From contig QMSS01000004.1 in assembly GCA_003649715.1 (NCBI GenBank), forward strand, positions 1 to 25,793: a stretch of 25,793 nt of DNA, written 5' to 3'. The stretch's first letter is position 1. Every line of letters starts with the position of its first letter. The stretch comes from Thermoplasmata archaeon. Its GTDB lineage: Archaea > Thermoplasmatota > E2 > DHVEG-1. Shown here one piece after another: positions 8,760 through 16,098 of the stretch. Under the pieces are notes generated by a model, which searched no databases, was not told the origin of the DNA, and saw nothing but the letters and a program-made list of their open reading frames with translations. Position numbers and translations under genes: made by a program.

Positions 8760-10058
8760 ATGTCAGATAAATATGAATTCTGGAATCCAGAAATAGAAAC
8801 AAAACCTATAGATGAGTTAAAAGAACTGCAATTAAAGAGACTAAAAAAGCTGATAAAATATGTCTACAAAAGAAATAGATACTATCATGAGAAGTTAAGA
8901 AACAACAACATAAAACCTGATGATATCAAAGCTTTGAAAGATATAGAAAAGCTTCCATTTTTGACAAAACAAGATCTACGCGAATATTACCCATTTGGGC
9001 TAGTTTGTACATCTCTTGATGACATAGTAGAGGTACATGCTTCATCAGGAACTACAGGAAAACCTGTCGTTGGACCATACACAAAAAATGATTCAGAACT
9101 ATGGGGGGAAGTCATGGCCAGATCATTATGGGCCAATGGACTACGTAAACAAGATATTCTACAAAACTCATATGGATATGGTTTATTCACCGGTGCTCAT
9201 GGATTCGAGAAGGGGGCACAAAAAATCGGCGCCATGGTTATAACCATCAGCTCGGGAAATACAAAAAGACAGATAGATATTATGAAAGATTTTGGAACCA
9301 CAGCCTTAGCATGCACCCCATCCTACTCCTTATACATAGCAGAGGTTGCAGAAGAAAATGGATTAGACCCCCAGAAGGATTTTAAACTTCGTCTCGGACT
9401 TTTTGGTGCCGAATCATGGAGTAACGAAATGAGAAAAAACATTGAAAAACGCTGGGGAATCACAGCACATGAACACTATGGTCTAACAGAAATCATTGGA
9501 CCCGGTGTTGTATCTGAATGTAAAGAAAAAAAACTACATATCAACGCAGATCACTTTCTACCAGAAATAATAGATCCGAAGACCGGTGAAACACTAGAAC
9601 CTGGCGAGGAAGGAGAACTTGTGTTCACCACACTAACAAAGGAAGCATTTCCTGCTATTAGATTTAGAACCAGAGATTTAGCATCTCTCAGCGAAGAAAC
9701 ATGTGAATGTGGAAGAACACTTCCAATACAGTCTAGAATCAAAGGTAGAAGCGATGATATGATGAAAATAAAGGGAGTAATTGTATTTCCATCGCAGATA
9801 GAATCAGCACTAATACAAGTGAAGGGAATAAGTGATAACTACCAGATCATCAAAACTAAAAAAGGTGAAATCACAACTCTCTCTGTCGAAGTTGAGCCGA
9901 CAGAAGAAAGATTCAAAGAGGGACATCTTGAAGAACTGGAGGAAAAAGCTGAGGAGGAAATATACAGCATACTTAATCTACATGTACCAGTCAAAGTCAT
10001 ACCACCAAAGACTATTCCTAGAAGCACTGGAAAGGCTAAAAGAATAATTGAACGATAA
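8760..10058 (+). CDS. paaK: phenylacetate-CoA ligase family (PaaK-like)
   Basis: The protein is an AMP-forming aryl-acid CoA ligase that would activate phenylacetate, indoleacetate or a related acid. From ATG8760 it is 432 residues, the normal PaaK length, and begins with the family's FWNPEIET block. An in-frame GTG at 8700 would add 20 residues without homology. Visible motifs: the AMP-binding loop HASSGTTGKP (about 93-102), ACTPSYSLYIAE, YGLTEIIGPG (about 240), and the C-terminal SRIKGRSDDMMKIKG hinge. The Cys pair in CECGRTLP is typical of the family. It is followed 38 bases later by a permease gene. The precise substrate is unknown. Confidence 0.9.
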   Translation: MSDKYEFWNPEIETKPIDELKELQLKRLKKLIKYVYKRNRYYHEKLRNNNIKPDDIKALKDIEKLPFLTKQDLREYYPFGLVCTSLDDIVEVHASSGTTGKPVVGPYTKNDSELWGEVMARSLWANGLRKQDILQNSYGYGLFTGAHGFEKGAQKIGAMVITISSGNTKRQIDIMKDFGTTALACTPSYSLYIAEVAEENGLDPQKDFKLRLGLFGAESWSNEMRKNIEKRWGITAHEHYGLTEIIGPGVVSECKEKKLHINADHFLPEIIDPKTGETLEPGEEGELVFTTLTKEAFPAIRFRTRDLASLSEETCECGRTLPIQSRIKGRSDDMMKIKGVIVFPSQIESALIQVKGISDNYQIIKTKKGEITTLSVEVEPTEERFKEGHLEELEEKAEEEIYSILNLHVPVKVIPPKTIPRSTGKAKRIIER

Positions 10059-10096
10059 AAAAAATTGAGATATTATTAGGGATCTGTGACAAAACT

Positions 10097-11158
10097 ATGA
10101 TAGAAACAATAGAATATATCCTACCATACATAAAAGGTCTTTGGACCCTACCATGGATCCTAGTCGGCTTTATAATAACAATAATTCTTTCACATTTCAT
10201 AGACGAAAAAAAAGTAGATGGCTTTATGAAAAAAATTGGTATCATTCTACTATATTTTTTTGTTCCACTCCTACTTTTCAGGATATTTTTAAACCAAGAT
10301 TTTGGTAAAAATGAGCTAGAATTTGTTGCTGTAACAACAGCTGTTTTGTTTTTCATGTACATAACAGCCTATGTTTTTGCCTACATAAAGGCAAATAAAA
10401 TGGAGTTAGAAGGATCAACCCGGCAACATTTTATCAAAACTGTTTTTACAAATCAGGGAAGAAGCTCAGCATTTATAGGTGGTGCCCTTCTAGCATCCCC
10501 TTGGAAGGTTGAAGCCGCAATATTCATCAGTCTAGTTGGTATAGCACTCTTTGCAGTCATACCATATATCCTATCCTATATGCATAAAAAAGAAGCAGAC
10601 AGAAATGCACATCTCAACACAACATTACCATGGTATCTTAAACTCTACCCATGGTACCTCATCTTGTTTGTAATAACTGCAGTCGTCATACATGGGACAA
10701 CAGGAATAACAATAAATAGCCTAGGCGAGACAGGCATTATACTAGATCTTTACACATCACTCACCATACCCGCTGCTCTTTACTATGTTGGATCAAGCAT
10801 ACATCCTCATGACTTCAGAATCAAAGAGATGAGAAAGATATTCAGTTTAAAAAACAGCAAACAAGAATCAAAGGAACATTGGACCTGGGTAAAAAACATT
10901 TTTATACTAACTGTGATCATCACACCCCTGCTAATATCTATTATATTCATCCTACTTCTTATTCTAAACATTATCCCAAAATCATGGTTTGCTGTAATAA
11001 TCATAAACTCATTTCTACCAATAACAAGTACAAACATGTTTCTTGTACCATATGGCATTGACAAAAAATCAACTGCCCATGCCGTCACCTGGACAACAAT
11101 TGTATGCGTACCCATAATAGTGTTTCTAATATACATTTTCACGATATACCTAGGATAG
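10097..11158 (+). CDS. auxin efflux carrier (AEC)-family permease
   Basis: The 353-residue protein has about ten hydrophobic segments (near 17-32, 47-62, 76-97, 116-133, 138-160, 184-200, 212-232, 266-290, 297-315 and 331-352) arranged in two halves, as in the AEC/BART transporters. The first half has NQGRSSAFIGGALL, and the second has FLPITSTNMFLVPYGIDKKS, resembling the family's repeated half-site. Such carriers move organic acids or amphipathic anions. Since it follows the aryl-CoA ligase by 38 bases, transport of an aryl or carboxylic acid is a reasonable inference. Confidence 0.7.
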   Translation: MIETIEYILPYIKGLWTLPWILVGFIITIILSHFIDEKKVDGFMKKIGIILLYFFVPLLLFRIFLNQDFGKNELEFVAVTTAVLFFMYITAYVFAYIKANKMELEGSTRQHFIKTVFTNQGRSSAFIGGALLASPWKVEAAIFISLVGIALFAVIPYILSYMHKKEADRNAHLNTTLPWYLKLYPWYLILFVITAVVIHGTTGITINSLGETGIILDLYTSLTIPAALYYVGSSIHPHDFRIKEMRKIFSLKNSKQESKEHWTWVKNIFILTVIITPLLISIIFILLLILNIIPKSWFAVIIINSFLPITSTNMFLVPYGIDKKSTAHAVTWTTIVCVPIIVFLIYIFTIYLG

Positions 11159-11266
11159 GTTAACAAAAAAAATTATGGAGAAAATGAAGAAAAAAATTCT
11201 TTAACGTAAAAAAGTTTGTATCACAAAAAAAATTGGGAGGAATGAAGGGGAGGAGGTTAGCATAAG

Positions 11267-12487
11267 ATGGATTTTAGCTGGACTGAGGAACAAGAGATAT
11301 GGAGAAAAACTGTTAGAGAATTTGCACAAAAAAAGATAAAACCTCGTGTTCGAGAGATTGACTCAAACAAAAAGATCCCAGAAGACATTGTCGAAGAAAT
11401 GGCACAACTGGGACTACTGGCACCCACAGTTCCAAAACAATATGGAGGATCAGATGTCGACTGGATAATGGCCTGTATAGCCGCAGAGGAACTTGGAAGA
11501 GCAGACATCAGCCTGGCTATACCTGTCCTCTATTTAGTTGAAGCAGCATGGGGATACATATTCAGCAGATATGGAACAGAAAAAGCAAAAAAAGAATATC
11601 TACCCCAGGTGACCAGTGGTAAAGCATTTGTTGGAATAGCAGTGACAGAACCACAGGGCGGCTCAGACATAGTAGGTGCTGCCAAAACAAAGGCAGTCAA
11701 AAAAGAAGGCAGATGGATACTAAATGGGGAAAAAATTTTTATCAGTGGAGTAGCTGAATCAAAAAAGTGGGGTGGAATACATCTCACCCTAGCAAGAACA
11801 GATCCAAATAGTGGGCATCGAGGTTTCTCATTTTTTGCAGTACCGCTAAAAAACAATCCCAACATAGAAACAACATTGTTTGATGACATGGGACGTATGG
11901 GTATATCAACAGGTGGTTTTGTGATGAAAAACACAGTTCTACATGAGCATCATCTTGTCGGTGAGCTTAACAAGGGTTTTTATTATGCCATGGAGGGGTT
12001 TTCAGCAGCACGTGTGCTCATAGGAGCCACATGCATAGGGGCAGCAGAGGCAGCACTAGAAATGGGGATGGAGCATATAAAAACACGCTACGCCTTTGGA
12101 CAGCCAATAGGCTGCTTTGAGGGAATACAGTTTCCACTAGCGGAGCATTATACTAACATCGAGGGCATCAAACTTCTCACATACAGAGCTGCATGGATGA
12201 TGGATAAAATGTATAGAGAAAACAGGTTTACACACCACGATGTAGCACTTGCGGCTGCTATGAGCAAACTACGAGCACCTATGTATGCATTCGATGTTAT
12301 GAATGAGATCGCAGACTGGTTAGGAGCACTAGGATACACAAAAGAGCATTCAATTGAAATGGGAATAAGGGGAGTTAGATCCTACTCAATAGGGGCAGAG
12401 GGAACTATGAACATAATGAGGATAATAATAGCTAGGGAACTACTTGGCAAAGAGTTCCTGCCATACAAAAACATAATTATACGGTGA
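11267..12487 (+). CDS. acyl-CoA dehydrogenase
   Basis: This FAD-dependent enzyme introduces an alpha,beta double bond into an acyl-CoA and passes electrons to an electron-transfer protein. The 406 residues cover the full fold: an N-terminal helical domain, the FAD/substrate segment AVTEPQGGSD (125-134), the second signature NGEKIFISG, the RYAFGQPIG helix, and GAEGTMNIMR, where Glu378 occupies the usual catalytic-base position. A strong GGGGAGGAGGT lies about 9 bases before ATG11267. The CoA ligase upstream suggests a shared acid-degrading pathway; the chain or ring specificity is not evident. No etfAB genes are in the window. Confidence 0.92.
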   Translation: MDFSWTEEQEIWRKTVREFAQKKIKPRVREIDSNKKIPEDIVEEMAQLGLLAPTVPKQYGGSDVDWIMACIAAEELGRADISLAIPVLYLVEAAWGYIFSRYGTEKAKKEYLPQVTSGKAFVGIAVTEPQGGSDIVGAAKTKAVKKEGRWILNGEKIFISGVAESKKWGGIHLTLARTDPNSGHRGFSFFAVPLKNNPNIETTLFDDMGRMGISTGGFVMKNTVLHEHHLVGELNKGFYYAMEGFSAARVLIGATCIGAAEAALEMGMEHIKTRYAFGQPIGCFEGIQFPLAEHYTNIEGIKLLTYRAAWMMDKMYRENRFTHHDVALAAAMSKLRAPMYAFDVMNEIADWLGALGYTKEHSIEMGIRGVRSYSIGAEGTMNIMRIIIARELLGKEFLPYKNIIIR

Positions 12488-12544
12488 CAAAAAGAAGAAC
12501 TTGCCTCTCTCTCAGATATTTTTGTTTTGCAAAAGAAATACTCT

Positions 12545-13324
12545 TTAGCTCCTATTTAGTTTTTCTAGTATGAGCTCCGCTGCTTTTTTACCAGAGAGAA
12601 GCATCCCTCCAAATATCGGCCCCATACGTGGAGCGCCATATACTGCATTGGCTGCCATACCTGCAACAAAGAGACCAGGGTATACCTCTTTAGTGTTCTC
12701 AACAACAGTTTTTTCACCGATCTCAGCACACATAGATCTCTCCCTCTGGAGGTCACCAGTTGGTGTTCTGAGCGAACCAACTTTTTTTCGGACAATATTG
12801 CAGATCTCAGCAGCATGACCTGTAGCATCAACACAATATGTGGCCCGAATGGAAAGTGGATCAACATGCAAACCAGCGATCTCAACAGTACTCCAATTAA
12901 TAACAAAACCATTGATTTTTTTTCCTCTGAGAAGCACATCCTCTACAGAAACTGTATTAAAAATCTTGGTACCGGCATTGATTGCCATAGCACATAACTT
13001 AGTAACTGCCTCTATGGAATCAGCGCTATAGTATCCATTTCCCTCATTTTTCATCTCGACTTCTGCTTCATCAAGAACATGCTTTGCATCCCTTTGTACA
13101 ACAATCACAGGGAATGTCATTCCGCCTCCCCACATGCCTCCTCCGATTGATAGTTTTCTTTCGAATATAACGACTTTTTTACCAGCCTCTGCCAGGTATT
13201 TCCCAGCAACTAAACCTGCTGGGCCAGCACCAGCAATGGCAACATCCACCTCAAAAATACTTTGAAATTCCCTGGAAAATCTCCTGAATATATTTCTTGT
13301 AACAAGTATATCATCAATCACCAT
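12545..13324 (-). CDS. thi4: sulfide-dependent thiamine thiazole synthase (archaeal Thi4)
   Basis: Thi4 builds the thiazole half of thiamine from NAD+ and glycine. The 259-residue protein has the dinucleotide-binding AGAGPAGLVAGKYLA (about 31-45), the GGGMWGGG loop (61-68), GLHVDPLSIRA, and the C-terminal GAPRMGPIFGGM. At the position where yeast Thi4 has the sulfur-donating cysteine, this protein has His153 (GLHVDP). That is the mark of archaeal Thi4 that takes sulfur from free sulfide and turns over repeatedly. These proteins were once annotated as ribose-1,5-bisphosphate isomerases. A GGAGG site lies 10 bases before the ATG. Confidence 0.93.
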   Translation of the reverse strand: MVIDDILVTRNIFRRFSREFQSIFEVDVAIAGAGPAGLVAGKYLAEAGKKVVIFERKLSIGGGMWGGGMTFPVIVVQRDAKHVLDEAEVEMKNEGNGYYSADSIEAVTKLCAMAINAGTKIFNTVSVEDVLLRGKKINGFVINWSTVEIAGLHVDPLSIRATYCVDATGHAAEICNIVRKKVGSLRTPTGDLQRERSMCAEIGEKTVVENTKEVYPGLFVAGMAANAVYGAPRMGPIFGGMLLSGKKAAELILEKLNRS

Positions 13325-13371
13325 TACATTCCTGCCTCCAATTTTTGTAGGAAACTGTTAATTCATCCTTG

Positions 13372-13382
13372 TATTATTAAAC
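13372..13382 (-). promoter_or_regulatory. TATA box of thi4
   Basis: On the minus strand GTTTAATAATA lies about 50 bases before the thi4 ATG, predicting a leader of about 25-30 bases that includes the GGAGG. No TPP riboswitch is visible in this short leader. Confidence 0.5.
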
Positions 13383-13393
13383 ATACCGTTAAT

Positions 13394-13401
13394 CATATAT
13401 A
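13394..13401 (+). promoter_or_regulatory. TATA box of the rimI-like gene
   Basis: CATATATA lies about 32 bases before the GTG at 13430, so the transcript would have only a few bases of leader. An ATG at 13428 overlaps this GTG in another frame and stops after seven codons. Confidence 0.5.
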
Positions 13402-13429
13402 CCCCCTGTTGAGTGTTAACTAAATAAAT

Positions 13430-13867
13430 GTGTATATTGTTAGAGAAGTAAGATCAGAGGATCTTTTTTCTGTGTTCAAAATCGCATATGAGACATTACC
13501 AGAGCCATACAATCCAGGTCTCTTCAACATTTTTTATGAAGAATTTCCCAGTGGATTTCTTGTAGCTGAAATGCATGGCAGAGTAGTGGGCTTTATTGTG
13601 GGAGTAAAAACGGATTTGTATGTAGCAAAGATACTCATGTTGTCGGTATCTAAGGAATATAGGAGATGCGGTATAGGATCTGCTCTTATAAACCGTTTTA
13701 TAAAAGAGATGAGGTTGCAGCATATCAGACAGATAGATTTAGAGGTTAGATCAAATAACTATGCTGCGATTGATTTCTATAAAAAGCATGACTTTGATGT
13801 TATAGACTTTATACCAGGTTTTTATAAGGATGGGCAGGATGCATATGTGATGAGGAAGATTCTTTAA
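13430..13867 (+). CDS. rimI: GNAT N-acetyltransferase, RimI-like
   Basis: This 145-residue member of the GNAT fold resembles archaeal RimI/Ard1 proteins, which acetylate the alpha-amino group of proteins with acetyl-CoA. Motifs: IREV-type first strand, VGFIVGVK strand, LSVSKEYRRCGIGSALI containing the acetyl-CoA pyrophosphate loop R-R-C-G-I-G, and NYAAIDFYKKHDF near the C-terminus. Translation should begin at GTG13430, since the overlapping ATG13428 is out of frame. The mRNA looks nearly leaderless. Its last four bases overlap the 3' end of the convergent UPF0058 gene. Confidence 0.85.
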   Translation: MYIVREVRSEDLFSVFKIAYETLPEPYNPGLFNIFYEEFPSGFLVAEMHGRVVGFIVGVKTDLYVAKILMLSVSKEYRRCGIGSALINRFIKEMRLQHIRQIDLEVRSNNYAAIDFYKKHDFDVIDFIPGFYKDGQDAYVMRKIL

Positions 13868-14184
13868 TGTGTTTTTTCTTCTTTTATTTCCTCTCTTATT
13901 ATCTCTTTTTCCTTCTCAGTCATAAATCTTTCAGACATCTGTTCTAATCGAGCAGCGATTTTTTCAAAACCAGGATAATTATTAGATAGGATATCTGCTA
14001 TTCCCTTGCTTAGCTTGAATACCGCTAGTTTATGTTCCCTTTTTGACTTGTATACTTTATGTGGTGTTATGTCTAGTTTCTCATAATCAATGAACTCACA
14101 TCCATTGTTTTTACAGTTTTGTTCTAGATGATTTTTGATCTGAAACAGAAATGTGTGTAGCTGGATAAGTTCATCCTTCTGCAT
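13864..14184 (-). CDS. UPF0058 family protein
   Basis: The 106-residue protein matches the euryarchaeal UPF0058 family: the N-terminal KDELIQLHTFLFQIKNHLE helix, two cysteines in CKNNGC, then YKSKREHKLAVFKLSKGIA. It is predicted to be helical throughout, with a charged C-terminal tail. No function is established. The family's restriction to Euryarchaeota helps place the organism. GGAAGGATGG precedes the ATG. The 187 bases between it and dnaG hold AT-rich promoter-like sequence and no other gene that I can support. Confidence 0.8.
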   Translation of the reverse strand: MQKDELIQLHTFLFQIKNHLEQNCKNNGCEFIDYEKLDITPHKVYKSKREHKLAVFKLSKGIADILSNNYPGFEKIAARLEQMSERFMTEKEKEIIREEIKEEKTH

Positions 14185-14371
14185 TTACCATCCTTCCATC
14201 GGCGAAATAACTTAGTGAGTTTTTATTTTTTTCTGTGTGGCATGATTAAAAGAAAAATGTTATTCATTTTTTGTTCACTCTTTGCTTTAAAAAATATATG
14301 ATGGGGGATAGAATATGGGAGATCATCTATTTTTTTTGTTGTCTGAGCTAACTTCCTTACTCTCTTTTCTT

Positions 14372-15595
14372 TTATTGGAAATCGTTTCTAGTTAGGATTT
14401 TGAGAGCTTTTGGTATTTTTACTACATTCCCCATTTTGACTCCGATTATTTCTTTTACGTTTTTGCTGTTTGCGATGTCTAATAGACGTTGGGTTATGAT
14501 ACCATCAAATACAACTGCGAATATGTTGTCTCTCCTTTTGATTTCATCAGTTAGTTCTCTCACAGGGAGTTTTTTTATTTCTCTTCCGTTTTCGTCTAGC
14601 AGTACTGCTTTTAGTGAGCCTGAGATTTCATTTAGTATAGATCTGTAGTTTTTTTGTCGAGTGGAAAGTATCTTTTCTTTTTCATCCCGGTCTTTGACGT
14701 GTATCTCCTTTTTTGTTTTCTGCCGTTCTGTTTTTTCTCCTTCTTTTTTTTCTCCTTCGATTTTTATGTTGTACATGTCTAGGTATTGCTCACGGGGTAT
14801 CTTGTTTTTTAATGATTTCATGATGAGTTTCTGCGGCATTTCTTCTACCTCTCTTGTTGGAGGTGCTCTTGCGATGAAGTCAATGTCTGCTACTTGTAGT
14901 AGTTCTCTAAGTATTAGTTCTCCTCCTCTGTCTCCATCGACGAAAACGGTTGTGATTTTTTCTTTGGATAGGTCGATCACTGTTTTAGGAATGTTTGTTC
15001 CTCCTACTGCTATCACATTTTTTATACCATATTTTAGTAGGTTGAGTACATCTCTTCTTCCTTCTACTATGATTATGGCATCACTTTTGTCGACATTAGG
15101 TCCTGCGGGACAATGATCTGGGCCATATGTTGTTATTTCTTCAACTTGCACTGCTTGTCTAACATTGTCAGCTATGCTTTCTGTTTCTATTTTGCTTTTT
15201 TCCATTATCTCGTTTAGTAGTTCTTTGGCTCGCTCTATTATCTGTTTTCTTCGGGATACTCTGACATCCTCGACCTCTTCAGTAGTTATAGTCGCCTTGC
15301 AGGGTCCAACTCGGTCTATGCTTTCGAATGCTGCTGCTAGTATCACAGTCTCAACTTTGTCTAATGATGTTGGTAGAGTGATTGTTCCCTCGCTTTTTCC
15401 ATTTCTTGATTCAAGTTCTACCTCTATTCTTCCTACTCGTGCTGATCTCTGTAGTTCTCTTAAGTCTAATTCATCGCCTAGTAGACCTTCAGTTTGGCCG
15501 AATATAGCTCCTACTACATCAGATTTTTCTACAATGCCATCTGCCTTGATGTGAGCTTTGATGAGATATTTTGTTGTAGATGGATCGATTACCAT
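14372..15595 (-). CDS. dnaG: archaeal DnaG-type TOPRIM primase
   Basis: Archaeal DnaG has primase activity in vitro and is a stable component of the RNA exosome. The 407-residue protein has an N-terminal family domain (DPSTTKYLIKAHI), the TYGPDHCPAGPNVDKSDA segment leading into TOPRIM, the TOPRIM Glu in IVEGRRD (E178), and the metal-binding D-x-D-x-G motif VDGDRGGE (D220, D222). A Lys/Glu-rich linker follows at about 280-312, then a C-terminal domain typical of the archaeal form. GAGGTGA lies 9 bases before ATG15595. A TATA-like ATCTAAAAACT at 15661-15671 probably drives it. Confidence 0.95.
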   Translation of the reverse strand: MVIDPSTTKYLIKAHIKADGIVEKSDVVGAIFGQTEGLLGDELDLRELQRSARVGRIEVELESRNGKSEGTITLPTSLDKVETVILAAAFESIDRVGPCKATITTEEVEDVRVSRRKQIIERAKELLNEIMEKSKIETESIADNVRQAVQVEEITTYGPDHCPAGPNVDKSDAIIIVEGRRDVLNLLKYGIKNVIAVGGTNIPKTVIDLSKEKITTVFVDGDRGGELILRELLQVADIDFIARAPPTREVEEMPQKLIMKSLKNKIPREQYLDMYNIKIEGEKKEGEKTERQKTKKEIHVKDRDEKEKILSTRQKNYRSILNEISGSLKAVLLDENGREIKKLPVRELTDEIKRRDNIFAVVFDGIITQRLLDIANSKNVKEIIGVKMGNVVKIPKALKILTRNDFQ

Positions 15596-15684
15596 ACTTA
15601 TTTCTCACCTCTTTTTAGTCACCTATTCTATTTCTCTTTTTTTGATAGCTGCTGAACATTAGTTTTTAGATTGGAAAATAGCAC

Positions 15685-15756
15685 CTTCCCTCCCTAGTCC
15701 CCCTCCAAATCTTTGATTAGTAGGGAAGTTTGATTTAGAGGGAGACAACTTCTCCC
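15685..15756 (+). repeat. paired hairpins, possible small RNA
   Basis: CTTCCCT (15685-15691) pairs with AGGGAAG (15722-15728), with an inner CTA/TAG extension. GGGAGA (15740-15745) pairs with TCTCCC (15751-15756) across a 5-base loop. A T-rich stretch follows near 15801-15810. The arrangement could be a small plus-strand RNA with an oligo-T end, or simply structured leader sequence for dnaG on the other strand. No known RNA family is recognised. Confidence 0.3.
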
Positions 15757-15890
15757 CCCTTAGGTCAACTCCCTTTTTGATTTATCCTTCAACTATTATT
15801 TTTTTTTGTTATTAACCCTCTTTCTGATTTAGGTGAAGGAATTAAATCTCAAGTTTTTTTGGAATAGGGACAGGAGTTATTTTTTTGTAG

Positions 15891-15918
15891 GGATTGGGAA
15901 AGTGCTATTTCTCAATCC
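15891..15918 (+). repeat. 11-bp hairpin upstream of metG
   Basis: GGATTGGGAAA pairs with TTTCTCAATCC across a 6-base loop, with a single G-T wobble. A T7 run follows at 15931-15937. The hairpin lies about 180 bases before metG and upstream of its probable TATA box, so it is likelier to end or form part of an upstream transcript than to regulate the metG leader. Confidence 0.5.
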
Positions 15919-15968
15919 GGACAGCCATCGATTTTTTTGTTCCTATTGCTTGTCTTCTATTCTTTATT

Positions 15969-15985
15969 TACAATATAATATTGTA
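15969..15985. promoter_or_regulatory. 17-bp palindrome, candidate operator for metG
   Basis: TACAATAT-A-ATATTGTA is a perfect inverted repeat of 8-bp arms around one base. It lies about 15 bases upstream of the TATA-like TATTTAAAT, where archaeal dimeric regulators often bind. AT richness lowers its significance. Confidence 0.35.
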
Positions 15986-16098
15986 GAGAGTTGCGTCATA
16001 TTTAAATGTTATGCTTATATTGCTTGTAATCGGCTTCCTTTATGTTTGGATATAGAAAAAAGAGAGATTAGAAAGGATGAAAGGGATGATGGTTTGAG

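Larger units (their letters stand above)
15596..16098. other. 500-base dnaG-metG gap with several inverted repeats
   Basis: This is the longest non-coding stretch here. It contains the dnaG promoter, two adjacent hairpins (15685-15728 and 15740-15756) followed by a T-run near 15801-15810, a strong 11-bp hairpin (15891-15918), a 17-bp palindrome (15969-15985) and a TATA-like TATTTAAAT at about 16000-16007 likely to drive metG. A GTG-started frame at 15833-16102 overlaps metG by four bases. It looks like chance translation of T-rich DNA and is not called. Confidence 0.5.

Noticed and set aside
13325..13429. TPP riboswitch upstream of thi4
   Set aside because: The predicted leader is too short and lacks the conserved THI-box sequence.
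14283..14345. Possible C/D box sRNA near the dnaG 3' end
   Set aside because: ATGATGG and CTGA are present at a suitable distance, but C'/D' boxes and a closing stem are not convincing.
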